DNA from: Harmonia axyridis
Taxonomy: Eukaryota > Arthropoda > Insecta > Coleoptera > Coccinellidae
NCBI RefSeq assembly: GCF_914767665.1
Contig: NC_059502.1
Location: forward strand, 34,862,812-34,926,811
Length of the DNA stretch: 64,000 nt
Reading direction: 5' to 3'
The position numbers and the translations under genes are program-made. The notes below the pieces were generated by a model. The model was not told the DNA's origin. It was given only the letters and a program-made list of their open reading frames with translations, and ran no database searches. This document shows positions 22,175-32,687 of the stretch, piece after piece. Every line of letters begins with the position of its first letter. Position 1 is the first letter of the stretch.

Positions 22175-23635
22175 GGAATCGAAATCTCCTCACCAGAACA
22201 CCTTGAGGCCACATTTCCGGCTTTTGTAATTCTTCCATCAATGAAAAATCAGCCGCGACTTTGAAGGCAATGCTAATAGCGTTTTCTCTTTTTGGCAACA
22301 TTTCGACCCTGAATTCTCTATTGGGGAACTTTCGGGTGAGAAAGTTTTTTATGTTACATTCGGTAGCCTTTAAATCTACTCTTCCCACATAAAGCCATGC
22401 TTTCCTTTCAGCACTAGTGAAACTAGCATTCTCTGGTAAACTTGTGATATCACTGTTTCCTTCTATCACGTTCTGCTTTTTTGTTTTTCTTTTTTTAGCC
22501 TCCACTGTTGTCCAAACTTCATGTTGTATGTGTTCACTTGAGAGTCTATCTTTTTGTGGTGTATTCTTACGAGTTGGTTGTGTTGGTTCCTTGAACTCGT
22601 CTATAATTATTTTCGGAATTGTGCTTACATCTTTTGAATTATCTCTTTCTGTGCTATTTCCATCCCTACTTACTACATTTTTCATTATTACATCTGAGTA
22701 TTTGAGAGTTTTAGAATCTTTTCTGGTTTTTCTATTGATGTCTGTAGCATGGTGCTCTTTTGATGGTTTCATTTTTGGCTCGGTTTCTGATATTAAGCTC
22801 TCTTTTATTTGAACTAATAGTCTGCTGAATAATTTACTCTCTAGTTTTGTGAATACTTCATCTGAAATTTCATTCTCATCTGCATTGCCTTTTTTTGTGA
22901 TTCTTTCCCATCTTCATCGTGGGAAATTTTCTTAGCAGAATTCTGCTGTTCTTTCTTCAATTCCTCAATTTTTTCCTTCAGTATACGATTTTCTTCAGTT
23001 ATAATTTTTATTTTATCCTTTTCTTCTTCGTTCTCCTTATTGAGAGTCTCCACCATTGATACAAGGTTCTCATTTTCTTTTTTCAAATTTTTGACTTCCT
23101 CTCTAAGATCCTTCACGACATTCTCACTACAATTCAATTCCTCTTGCTTATTAGCGATCTTACACTCTAAATTCTTCACTAATTTCTTTGATTTCCTTTC
23201 GCTTTCTTCCAAGTTTTTTAACATTTCCTCATATTCACTCTCTGATAGAAAAACATCGTTTTCGAAAGTTTCACTATGTCTTCTCAGGGTTCTTATTTGA
23301 TGTTCTTTCTCAATGTTCAACAGACTCATCGTATCCATCTTCTTTATCAAATCCTTCTCTTTTATCTCCCTCTCTTCCTCAACCTGAATAATCTTCTCCT
23401 CTAACATTTGAATTTTCTCAGTATATTGCTGCAATTTCTTCCTCTGCAATATATTCTCTTCTTCTTCACGCTTATAGCTTTTTTGACATTCCACTGAGCA
23501 TAGACAATTACCACCCTCTGTAATCTTTACTGATTTCCTTCTCTCTAGGCAACTCAAATGGAAATGGCCGAAACATTTTATGCACACAACATGACTGCTC
23601 TCCTTTTTTTTGCAGCACTCATAGGTGGCATTCAT
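22140..23635 (-). pseudogene. LINE ORF1: PHD-like zinc finger plus coiled coil, frameshifted
   Basis: It begins with a Cys/His-rich PHD-like finger (ECCKKKESSHVVCIKCFGHF and LSCLERR, then CLCSVEC). A long Lys/Glu-rich coiled coil follows (about residues 50-230), then a linker, then a C-terminal RRM-like module (KAWLYVGRVDLKATECNIKN ... PQGVLVRRFRFLG). The frame shifts at a 7-base homopolymer (22890-22896): one extra A on the minus strand would join the 23635-22841 frame to the open frame ending at 22140. PHD-bearing ORF1 proteins are known in CR1-clade LINEs, where they are thought to bind RNA or chromatin. A sequencing error at the homopolymer is an alternative to real decay. Confidence 0.75.
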
Positions 23636-23800
23636 ACTATGTTAGTACTTGATTTCAATAATGCTTCCTTCCCCTGATTCCCAATGAAACACCATGAAAA
23701 TAATTCAGAATGAACTGAAGTTCATTACCAATCCTGTCGGTGTATGTGAACCCTTATCCACTGCCAACCTTATCACCATCTGTCCCCAGATAATGAAGGA

Positions 23801-24125
23801 TGGGGAAAAAAAAAGGATTATTCCAAGACGATTCTGAAATCTCCAGTAATTTGATCTGCTATTTTTCAATCTCAGAATTTCAATTTTACACTATCACATT
23901 TAGAAAGTCTTATTTTCTTATCTGTACAAAATTCAAAACAAAAATTAACCATTAACGCGCTGATTTTCAGAGCTCAAATCAACACATCCGTTCACCAAAT
24001 AATCTCAAATCAAACCTTATATTATATTATTTATATTATTATATTATTATAAAATTAAATAAAATAAAATATTAAATTATAGAACCCTGATCGTGATGAA
24101 ACGGTTATTCATGAATAATCGTCCA
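23801..24125. other. AT-rich spacer
   Basis: Contains a low-complexity (TTATA)n-like stretch at about 24015-24075. No gene. Confidence 0.5.
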
Positions 24126-25253
24126 TATGACTTTTGGTACTAAACCAACCTTCAAACGATACGTGTCAATATTTGACAGCAGTCCGACCATTAGTTTGTG
24201 AGATATTGCGTTGTGAGTGTAGCTACTTTTGTTATTTGAAAAAAGATGGAAAAAAAATTTGTGTGCTGATAAAATATTGCTTTTTGAAGGGAAAAAATAC
24301 AGTTGAAGCAAGTTGAAGATGGCGACACGGTGGACGACCAAAAGAGGCTGTCACGAAAAAATTAAAAAAGTTCACAAAATAATTTTGAATGACCATGAAG
24401 TGAAGTTGATCGAGATAGCAGACATTGTGAAGATATCATCTGAACGTGTACATCATATCATTCACAAATATTTGTACTCGTACATGAGAAAGCTGTGAGC
24501 AAAATGTGTGCCGCGCGAGCTCACAATAGATCAAAAGCAACAACGTGTTAATGATTATGAGCAGTGTTTGAAGGTGTTTAAGTGCAATAAACCTGAATTT
24601 TTTTTCTGTCGATATGTGACAATGAATGAAACATGGCTCCATCATTTCACTCCGGAGTCCAATCGAATCCGTCAGCTAAGTGGACTGCACGCGATTAACC
24701 GAATTCAAAACGAGGAAAAACACAACAGTCAGCTGGCAAGGTTATGGCATCAGTAGTCGGGGATGCGCAAGGTATAATATTCATTCATTACCTCCAAAAG
24801 GGCGAGACCATCAACAGCGATTATTATATAGCATTATTGGATCGTTTGAAGGATGAAATTTTTTAAAAACGGCCCAATTCGAAGAAGAAAAGGTGCTGTA
24901 TCATCAATACAATGCACCGTGTCACAAATCAATGATAACAATGGCAAAATTGCATGAATTGGGTTTCGAATTGCTTCGACATCCACCGTATTCACCAGAT
25001 CTGGCCCCCAGCGACTTTTTCCTGTTCTCAAACCTCAAAAGAATGCTCACTGGAAAGAAATTTAGCGCCAATGAAGAAATAATCGCCGAAACTGAGGCCT
25101 ATTTTGAAGCGAAAGACAAATCGTACTACAGAAATGGGATCAAAAAGCAAAGATCGCTATAATCGCTGTATCGCCCTTGAATAATAAAATTGAATTTTGC
25201 CAAAAAAATGTGTTTTACTGTGGTAGACCAGGGACTTTTCAATTGGCCTGTTA
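24126..25253 (+). mobile_element. Mariner element (decayed), right TIR preserved
   Basis: The 5' UTR, transposase and right end are colinear with an irritans-like mariner. The right inverted repeat is visible as GGTAGACCAGGGACTTTTCA / ATTGG at about 25222-25246. A matching left repeat is not visible before the 5' UTR, so the left end is lost or diverged. Confidence 0.75.
24246..25162 (+). pseudogene. Mariner transposase pseudogene
   Basis: Pieces in order: a start with KYCFLKGKNTVEAS; a deletion; then the helix-turn-helix part IKKVHKIILNDHEVKLIEIA, ISSERVHHIIHKYL, VPRELTIDQKQQRVNDYEQC, TMNETWLHHFTPESNR, and LHELGFELLRHPPYSPDLAP/SDFF. Frames change several times. Two of three catalytic aspartates are altered: the expected DETW reads NETW, and the expected HQDNAPCH reads HQYNAPCH. 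Only the Asp of SPDLAPSDFF remains. The protein would have cut and pasted mariner at TA sites; this copy is certainly inactive. Confidence 0.85.
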
Positions 25254-25610
25254 CGAGTTACGATACTCCATCTTCCATTTGATGATATTCCCTCGAATTT
25301 ATATGCATAGACTCGCGGTTAGGCAGAAGCTTAATGTACCTCGAAATTGACAATTAACTGGATCCATATTATGAATTTTCCCGCCTTGGTGAGTTAGGCC
25401 ATGGAATGTGTAGGTGAGCGTATCTCGATCATGCCCCCCTAGGTAATTCTCATTAGAGAATCCAATTAGCTGCTCATTTTTAGTGTAGGTTGGGGAGTTA
25501 AGCCTCGCTCGTCGGCTGCAAAATGAATCTTTGGGAAACCTGCTTTCGAAATTTAGATATTTACGCCGCCATCCATGCTTTAGTTGGAACTTCTCTCACA
25601 TCAGTGTAAT
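25254..25610. other. GC-richer non-coding stretch
   Basis: Balanced composition with phrases such as ATTAGAGAATCCAATTAGCT and TAAGCCTCGCTCGTCGGCTG but no usable ORF. Possible conserved non-coding element; nothing firmer. Confidence 0.25.
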
Positions 25611-25623
25611 TTTTTTTTCATCA

Positions 25624-26267
25624 GGCAACTTAATTGGAGGTGAAAAAAGAAAATGACAGATCCTTCGCATCATTTTAAGAAAAATTAGTTCTATAAACAT
25701 GGGCCCGAAAATTAAGATTTGTTTTTCAATTTTTTTCTCATAGCATCCCTTCACAAGATATTTTTCCTCAAATTTGGCATAGATATTTCAATTTAAAGTT
25801 TTCATCATATGATAATGGGTGATATTTTTTCTGGAACAGTGCCCGTTCCTTTCCTGCAGATTTTTTTTAGTGGACAACAGGTAGTTCAAAAAATGTAAAA
25901 AGAATCTTTTGTTCAGTACTACACTTTTGAGTGTCTTGTAGTTTTGTCGTATCTGCTACCGGTTTTGAGAGAAAAAATCCAAACAATTCCCTAGTAATGC
26001 TCAGGAAAATCTGAACTATCAAAAAGATCTAGTTAATTAAGTTGCGATGAATTGATAATAATTTTTGGTACTTATCTAGCCAATTTGTATCGAAAATTAA
26101 TAAAAATTAGATAAAATGATATAATCATCACAAAAAAGTGGAAGTAAGTACAAGGAAAACCCAATATATGCATCTCGAAAACAAACCGTTTGTTTATACG
26201 TCTTTCTTCTCGAAATAATCCAATAAATCTCTCATTTTCTTTCAGGAATTTAGGAACACCCTGTATT
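25624..26267. mobile_element. GGAACACCCTG-ended repeat module (family B), copy 2
   Basis: The left end GGCAACTTAATTGGAGGTG and the right end AGGAATTTAGGAACACCCTG are inverse to each other with divergence. The interior includes CCTTCACAAGATATTTTTCC and GTAGTTTTGTCGTATCTGCT blocks shared with the 50.4-kb copy in the same orientation. Non-coding. Confidence 0.65.
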
Positions 26268-26967
26268 GATTTTCCTCAAATCAAATTACTCTATGGCACA
26301 GAGAATTCAGAAGAAAACGGCTTTCTCATATTATATTATACCATATAAGTATTATCATATTAAACCATTTAAAATTGAACTTAATATTTAAATTAATATT
26401 ATGACTTCACCCCGATGAAAATCACTGAAAATGAAACAAAAACATTAAAACTACTTTGGAGGCGCTAAAATTCACTTCGCTATGCGGTTCAACGTATCAA
26501 TTGTAGCCCGTTAAGCTAGACTCGTTATTTAGAGAACATATCGGTAGCGTACATACATAAAGCTATTAGGGATGTGATAAAATTTCAATACTCATGGCGG
26601 CAAGAGAAAATTATACACAGTGTCCGTAAAGTATGAAACAAATTCATTTTTAGCTAAATAGACCATTTTAAGAAATAATCCTGAAACACGTCGATTTTTT
26701 ATTTTAATTTACCGTATTTTAAAATAAAAATCTAATATACAGGGTGAATTACTTTCGAGTAATGACGTCACCGTCATTTTTTTTTAAATGGAACACCACC
26801 ATTTTGTCTCAATTTTCCGATTACTCTAGCTGAGCTGATTCCAAAAATGTATCACATGTTGATTCCAATTGGTACAGGGTGGTCAAAAATACAATAGTTT
26901 TGTGTGTGCTCATAAAGTAACGCGTAACATTCTTTATTAGTTAAATTAACAATATTATCAAAAATAC
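26268..26967. other. Non-coding with fragments of CAGGGTG-type repeats
   Basis: Short pieces such as AATATACAGGGTGAATTACT (about 26740) and TGGTACAGGGTGGTCAAAAA (about 26870) look like single ends of TA-flanked MITEs. No complete element or gene. Confidence 0.4.
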
Positions 26968-27184
26968 TTATTGTCTAGCGGCAATTGGTTTGAATGTAAC
27001 ACCCTGTAGTTTGTTACATTTTTAGATTAACAAAAATGTATAAAAATAAGAAATGATTTCTTTCATATTCTGTCTGCTAGACCACAAGTACCAAACATGT
27101 TTGGAAACAGCTCATTTTTATTAATCTATAAATGTAACAAACTACAGGGTGTTACATTCAAACCAATTGCCGCTAGACAATACT
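26968..27184. repeat. Inverted repeat, about 70-bp arms
   Basis: TTGTCTAGCGGCAATTGGTT / TGAATGTAACACCCTGTAG at about 26969 pairs with CTACAGGGTGTTACATTC / AAACCAATTGCCGCTAGACA ending about 27180, around a spacer of about 75 bp. The junction carries the ACACCCTGTA motif seen in several other families here. Confidence 0.75.
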
Positions 27185-27512
27185 TGAAGATTATTTAAAA
27201 TCTAGTAGAAATCTCCGTCAAGTCAGAGGTTCCCATTTCAAATTCACCTAAGATGTTTCCTCTTCGAGATTCAACTCAAAATAATCACTCGGTATATAGT
27301 AATGTGAGTCCATTAATCACATTAAAGATGAAACACTTAAAGCTTCACTTCACGTCAATGTTTTACTCATTTTTTCATCCATATTATCAAATTCATCCAT
27401 ATCATCAAGTTAAAAATATTATAGGTATTTTTTTTAATGCAGAAAAAGAGTAATATTTTCAAATTTTGTCTAGAGCTCCACATCACTTTTAAATAAGTAT
27501 ATTGCTTTCTAG

Positions 27513-27590
27513 TTGCTCTAATGAAACGTCGACTCGTAAACGAATCCGCTGAATCAGCAACTGCAGAAGTAGAACATGGGAGATTCAAAG
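27513..27590 (+). CDS. Candidate isolated internal exon, product unknown
   Basis: A 78-nt segment follows a good acceptor (TATTGCTTTCTAG) and precedes a donor (GTAATT). The open phase (two leading bases, 25 codons, one trailing base) reads ALMKRRLVNESAESATAEVE then HGRFK. Same phases as the 5793-5876 candidate. Composition is protein-like, and the flanks hold no recognised repeat. Family unknown. Confidence 0.3.
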
Positions 27591-28054
27591 GTAATTACAA
27601 ATTCAGATGTGACTGAACTGAACCATTTCATGCACGTGCATAATTATGGCAGAAGAGCGTGAACGTTGGAGTGGAGTTGCTGCAAAAGTTTTTTGCTATG
27701 AATAAGACCAGTACTCAAATTTGCAGGTTCGCAATTTGCGAAATTTGTACGTGAAGAGATGACCGAGCAAATGTGATGGGATTTATTTCGCATATCAAAG
27801 GGAATTTCGATGAAAGGAGCTGTTTTTCACAGTTAATGGAATTGCTCTTCCAATTTGACACGAATGTTGGCATATAAATCCTAGAGGAGAAAGCCTTTCA
27901 GATCAAATTCCGATTATAATAGAATTCGGAACCTTATTTTGACATAGTAGGTCTTAGCAGTCCCCTAAAATATACATAAAACTAGATATAAACTATTAAT
28001 AGTTTTTGCAGCAGACAACACTCATAGGTCGTAAAATCAAACTACATACTTTCT
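27591..28054. other. Non-coding, nothing recognised
   Basis: No ORF or repeat boundary supported. Confidence 0.4.
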
Positions 28055-28131
28055 AAAAAAAAAACACTTGGCGTCAAGAGCTTTGAACGCTCGTTATTTC
28101 ATGCGCCTATTGGAGACCACGGAACTGTCGA
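28055..28131 (-). repeat. tRNA-derived short repeat, copy 1 (9-nt deletion)
   Basis: On the minus strand: GTGGTCTCCAATAGGCGCAT, a GAGCGTTCAAAGCTC hairpin, TTGACGCCAAGTG, then a 10-T run (28055-28064) that would stop RNA polymerase III. It aligns with the 46771 copy except for a missing 9-nt GGTATAATT in the D-arm/A-box region. Degenerate, so not a functional tRNA. Confidence 0.5.
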
Positions 28132-28489
28132 TGGTATCCTGGACTTTAATGAAAAACGGAGGGTACGGTTTTATTGAAAATTTAGTTTCTTAGACAGGAA
28201 GCATTGCTCTATCGATCTAAAATATTTTCAGCGATGTGGTGTTGCTGCTTATATCAAAAAGTACTATCAGCAATTAGAACACCTTGTATATTATTATTTC
28301 TTTCGGATTGCCGTAGACTCTTGATTATTTATGTATTAACTTTCACTCTCCTATTTCTAGAGGTTTTCGAGTAATTGATCGTTTTATTTTTTTGAGCAAA
28401 ATATAGTTTCAATTAAACATTCATTACTTTGGTACTGGGAATCCTAAAAAGCTGACATTTCGAGTATAGAATACCTACCAATAATTAAT
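28132..28489. other. Non-coding, nothing recognised
   Basis: Contains one AATTAGAACACCTTGTATAT phrase resembling a MITE end; nothing complete. Confidence 0.35.
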
Positions 28490-28625
28490 AATAATTAATT
28501 TTTTATATTTATTTTGAATAAACATTATTTACCTCGAACATTATTACAATTATTATCATATTTATATAATTAATAATAATATAAATAATATAAACATTAT
28601 TGTAATTATTATTATTATTAATATC
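28490..28625. repeat. Low-complexity (TAA/TTA)n tract
   Basis: Interleaved TAATAATTAATAA and ATTATTATTATTATTAAT runs, partly self-complementary. Confidence 0.75.
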
Positions 28626-28702
28626 CTGGTATTATTTACGTGCAATAAAATACGTCCCTCATCATACAGGGTTGTTTAAAATCATAGCCCACTCTGTATA
28701 TA

Positions 28703-30245
28703 CAGGGTGGCCACTTTTGCAATGGGATTGTATTGGTAACTTTTAAACCATAAGAGTTAGAAGGTCGGTCAAATGGAGAAAAAGTTGCATTCATAGGAGC
28801 ATTGTCAAGCAGTTCAAACAAATCGAGATTATCAGGGCCAGTTATTGAGATATCATAGGAAAAGTAAATTCTATCATTTTGATTTTTCTTCATTTCCCAC
28901 TTTATTTCAAATATTATCAAAAAATGTTTCAGAAATTTTTCATTCGACAGTAAATTATCTTCAATTTGACGTAATCAGATTTTGTATCCAACGTTTCGTA
29001 CTCCCTGGGCCACCCTCAACCTCATTATTTTCAATACGGACCTGCATATTTTATGACACTTTTCGAAATAACTTTTAACGCTGAATTCAACGATATATCA
29101 TACCATGTCATTCAAAGTTGATTTTCAGGTGATTTTGACCCTTATCCAAATTTCTTTGGGTCGGATCTGTATTACATTTAGGTACTTTTAGTTTAATTAA
29201 CAACATGCAATACATTTCGATAACAGAATCAACTTACTCATCTTGAATTGAATAGAACACATCAGAATCAAAGCAAGAAACAAGTAAAAATTATTTACAT
29301 ATTTCAGTTCATACTAATTAAACGGAACTATCATTCAATCAAAGAAAAATCAAATTATTATTCGGAAGTAAATGAAAATTAATGAAGTAATTGTTCGAAA
29401 TGCCCATCATTTTGTAGAATGCACTTTAAGGTTCTGGAACCCATACTTCTTATAAATTTGCTTATTTCATCTCCTTGAATACCTTTCAATACATTATCAA
29501 TCTTTTCGCGAAGAATCTCGGGTTCGTAGTATCATATATTTTATTTTTGAGATATCATTAATTTTCATTTAGGAAGTTACTTCCGAATAATCATTTGATT
29601 TTTCTTTGATTAAATGATAGTTCCGTTTAATTAGTATGAACTGAAATATGTAAATAATTTTTACTTGTTTCTTGCTTTGATTCTGATATGTTTCATTCAA
29701 TTCAAGATGAGTTAGTTGATTTTCTTATCGAAATGTATTGCATGTTGTTAATTAAACTAAAAGTACCTAAATGTAATACAGATCCGACCCAAAGAAATTT
29801 GGATAAGGGTCAAAATCACCTGAAAATCAATTTTGAATGACATCGTATGATATATCGTTGAATTCAGACTTAAAAGTTATTTCGAAAAGTGTCATAAAAT
29901 ATGCAGGTCCCTATTGAAAATAATGAGGTTGAGGGTGGCCCAGGGAGTACGAAACGTTGGATACAAAATCTGATTACGTCAAATTGAGGATAATTTACTG
30001 TCAAATGAAAAATTCCTGAAACATTTTTTGATAATATTTGAAATAAAGTGGAAAAAAAAGAAAAATCAAAATGACAGAATTTACTTTTCCTATGATATCT
30101 CAATAACCGGCCCTGATAATCTCGATTTGTTTGAGCTGCTTGACAATGCTCCTATGAATGCAACTTTTTCTCCTTTTGACCGACCTTCTAACTATTATGG
30201 TTTAAAAGTTACCAATACAATCCCATTGAAAAAGTGGCCACCCTG
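28703..30245. mobile_element. 1.5-kb long-inverted-repeat element with CAGGGTGGCC ends and TA flanks
   Basis: CAGGGTGGCCACTTTTGCAA at 28703 is matched inversely by the end at 30245 (AAAAAGTGGCCACCCTG), with TA on both sides (28701-28702 and 30246-30247). Arms are about 650 bp each with few differences, including a shared GCCAGTTATTGAGATATCAT-like block. The spacer (about 29360-29580) retains the tail of a transposase, so the element derives from an autonomous mariner/Tc1 relative by duplication of one end. The ACAGGGTTGTTT fragment just upstream suggests an adjoining older MITE. Confidence 0.85.
29379..29528 (-). pseudogene. Transposase C-terminal remnant in the loop of the palindromic element
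   Basis: The minus strand is open for 49 codons to a stop: EPEILREKIDNVLKGIQGDE, then SKFIRSMGSRTLKCILQNDG, then HFEQLLH. The pattern 'lR.ki......i....i......r...ci..nG.hFE.ll' is the usual C-terminus of arthropod mariner/Tc1-like transposases. The catalytic core is absent. Confidence 0.65.
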
Positions 30246-30247
30246 TA

Positions 30248-30789
30248 TATTATACGGGAGGTGTTTTATTATGCAGAGTTACTTACGCTAACGCTACCGA
30301 TATTTCTGCTGAGATTATCAAGTTTTCATGACATGTCACACTCTAGAAGTTTTGACTTCAGCTTTGTGTTCAGAAGACTGAATTAATAATATCGCAGCAA
30401 AAATCTACATGCTGTGATATTTAGTGAAATGAATCACATGAAAACAAATTTGAACAAGCGAGCAAAAGATCTCTTCTCATTTCTTCTTTGCATGAAATTG
30501 ACGAATCAAACAAAACGCCAAAATAATCTACCAAAATATCTTTTTTACAAGTCTATTGGCAGATAACAAGCGAGTAAGAATTTAATAATAATTTAATAAG
30601 AATTTTCAAGCTTGCTTAGGTCATGAGTTCTTATGTTTATATTTATTGATCAATAATGTGTTTTGAAATGAATAAATTTGAATTTGAATTTGACGTAACA
30701 ATTTTGTTCAAATCTTTAACGAATTTTTTTTCGTATTTTATCAACTTCCGGTAATTCTGATCGCGAAAAGAGTCAATTCAAATAGAAGT
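30248..30789. other. AT-rich non-coding, nothing recognised
   Basis: No supported feature. Confidence 0.4.
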
Positions 30790-31050
30790 TCAAAGTTCAA
30801 TATTCAATTGATCGCCAGATAAATCTGAATAGGTTTGATAATGAACGGATTCGGAAATTTCGTACAATAGCGTTGATTTACTCTCTTCTATAGCAGCTGA
30901 CCTTTCACAAACTAAATAATTGCAGTGCGAATCGTCGCCATCACACCGATACAATGACCTCACACTCGATTTCGTGTAAAATATTTTCACAACGGGTACC
31001 AAACGAGCTTTATTCACGGAAAAAATAAATCGCAATAAAGAATATTGCAT
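30790..31050 (-). CDS. Hypothetical small ORF (86 aa)
   Basis: Starts at an ATG with a basic, hydrophobic N-terminus (MQYSLLRFIFSVNKARLVPV) that would suit a mitochondrial presequence, followed by an acidic Ser/Tyr-rich tail ending DLSGDQLNIEL. No TATA box, Kozak preference or domain is evident and no family is recognised. It could be an accidental ORF. Confidence 0.2.
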   Translation of the reverse strand: MQYSLLRFIFSVNKARLVPVVKIFYTKSSVRSLYRCDGDDSHCNYLVCERSAAIEESKSTLLYEISESVHYQTYSDLSGDQLNIEL

Positions 31051-31956
31051 GTTTTTAGGACATGAAATTTGAAAATTCGATCAAGACCAATGAATGTAAT
31101 TTGCGTGAAGATATAATGTTAGATGTTCAGAGAAGTTCTTCACTCAAATTAGCTTCAACCTCTTACTTATGGGTCTATAACACTATTTCAGGAACACAAT
31201 TTTTTACGATTGCTTATACTTTAATCGATTGTGTGATTTCTCTTTATAATCAATTGTATCACGATTGATTTCGAAAATATGGAAAAAAATCACAAATTCA
31301 ATTCGAATTGAACCAAATACTTAATATTTATTTTCGTGAAAAATATCAAGAGGGCATTTAATTTTCCGAAAAAAAATCAAAAAAACACTTTGCTAATTAA
31401 TATTTTAACAAGAAGTATGAGTGCTGGCGGCAACAAAAATCCGAGTCGAGACAAGGATTTTTGCACCAGCACAAATGCTTTCTGTTAAAGAAATATTACT
31501 TTGCAATTTGCATTTTCGATTTTTTTCACAGGAAAAATTAAATTGCCGAATTGTATCTGCCAAGACTACTTCATGGGACCATAATTACTTGTTTTCAAAG
31601 ACATTGTTATCTTTCATGACTATAGCTGTCAAGTTTTTCAGAGATTAAACTCGAATAAGATGCATAGAATACCTGGTGTGTTTACTGATTCGATTTTGTT
31701 TCAGACTTTTTGGGAGACCCACCTGTTGCTTTGGTGGTCTGCTTCACCAGAGTTCTGTAAGGTGGCGCTCTTTAAAATTTTTCGAATTCCCGCTATCTGC
31801 CTGGTGCCGTTTAAAAAGGAAATACTGATTTTAGACACTGCAAACATTCACAATAAATTACAATTCAGTTCATTTCAAATTTTCAATCAAATGAATGGAA
31901 TATAATGACAGAACATAGAATATAAAATATTATTGTTCTATACTCAAAGTTCACGA
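31051..31956. other. Non-coding, nothing recognised
   Basis: A few open frames of 67-81 codons (plus strand) have AT-driven composition and no similarity to known families. Confidence 0.35.
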
Positions 31957-32352
31957 CAAGAGCGTAGAAATAGGGGGATACTGGGGGTAATTACACGGTG
32001 TTCCTAAATTGGAGATACAAATGAAAATGACAGATTTCCGGATCATTTTAAGAAAAAAAGTCTTATAACATGAGTCCCCAAACATTTTGTTTTCAGATAC
32101 ATGTGTTAAAGTTTAAGTTTTTTTCTCGTATAACCTTTCCTTCACAAGATATTTAATTTGAATTGGCCATAGATATTCCAGTTCAAAATATTCACCATTT
32201 GATATGCTAATTTTGAATGCAAATCTACAGAGTGATATTTTTTCTGGAAGGATGCCTTCTTCCTTCCTCCAAAACTATATTTTGGTGAATGGCTGTTAGT
32301 TTAGAAAAATGTAGAAAAAAACTCTGGTCCAGTACTACACAACTCGAAAAAA
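31957..32352. mobile_element. Truncated hAT-like element carrying family B sequence
   Basis: Begins CAAGAGCGTAGAAATAGGGG, the same end as the 7828-9153 element, then GTAATTACACGGTGTTCCTA leads straight into family B (CCTTCACAAGATATTTAATT, CTACAGAGTGATATTTTTTC). It stops about 32352 without a matching right end. Confidence 0.6.
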
Positions 32353-32687
32353 CTGCTGACAGGCGCTATTATACAGTTTTCCTATCTAGAAACCATTTTT
32401 AATTCAAAATCGAGCGTTTGTGATTGGTGGAAATTAAGACGAGGGAAATAGTCCGTATAAATCTCAAAATATTATGGAATTCTGACAAGATGGAAATATC
32501 AGGATAATTATATTTTCCGCGTTCTTTCGAATTTATGATCCATCCCTGTTCTATGATCTGCAGCCATTTGTCAAAGTTCCATAACCTATGCCTGATTCAA
32601 AGGAAGGTCTTATATTATTTGTGATATTTATTCAGGAAAAAATATGATGAACAATGAAAATAGTTTTTTATGCAGTTCAACTAAATA
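32353..32687. other. Non-coding, nothing recognised
   Basis: No supported feature. Confidence 0.4.

Larger units (their letters stand above)
19149..23800 (-). mobile_element. Nearly full-length two-ORF CR1-group LINE
   Basis: On the minus strand it has a 5' UTR (start not sharply defined, about 23640-23800), ORF1, then ORF2 overlapping by about 35 nt, then a short 3' UTR ending in (TTATTA)n at about 19149-19166. A microsatellite-type tail rather than poly(A), PHD-like plus coiled-coil ORF1, and ORF2 without RNase H fit the CR1/L2/Jockey group; the exact clade cannot be set by eye. It is the most intact retroelement here, with one in-frame stop in ORF2 and one single-base frameshift in ORF1. 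Confidence 0.8.

Noticed and set aside
22417..23391. Several plus-strand frames opposite LINE ORF1
   Set aside because: Shadows of the Lys/Glu-rich coiled coil (giving Phe/Ser/Leu-rich translations) on the other strand.
28636..30291. Paired ORFs of 77-94 codons in the arms of the palindromic element
   Set aside because: Mirror images of the same non-coding arms; both orientations of the same DNA.
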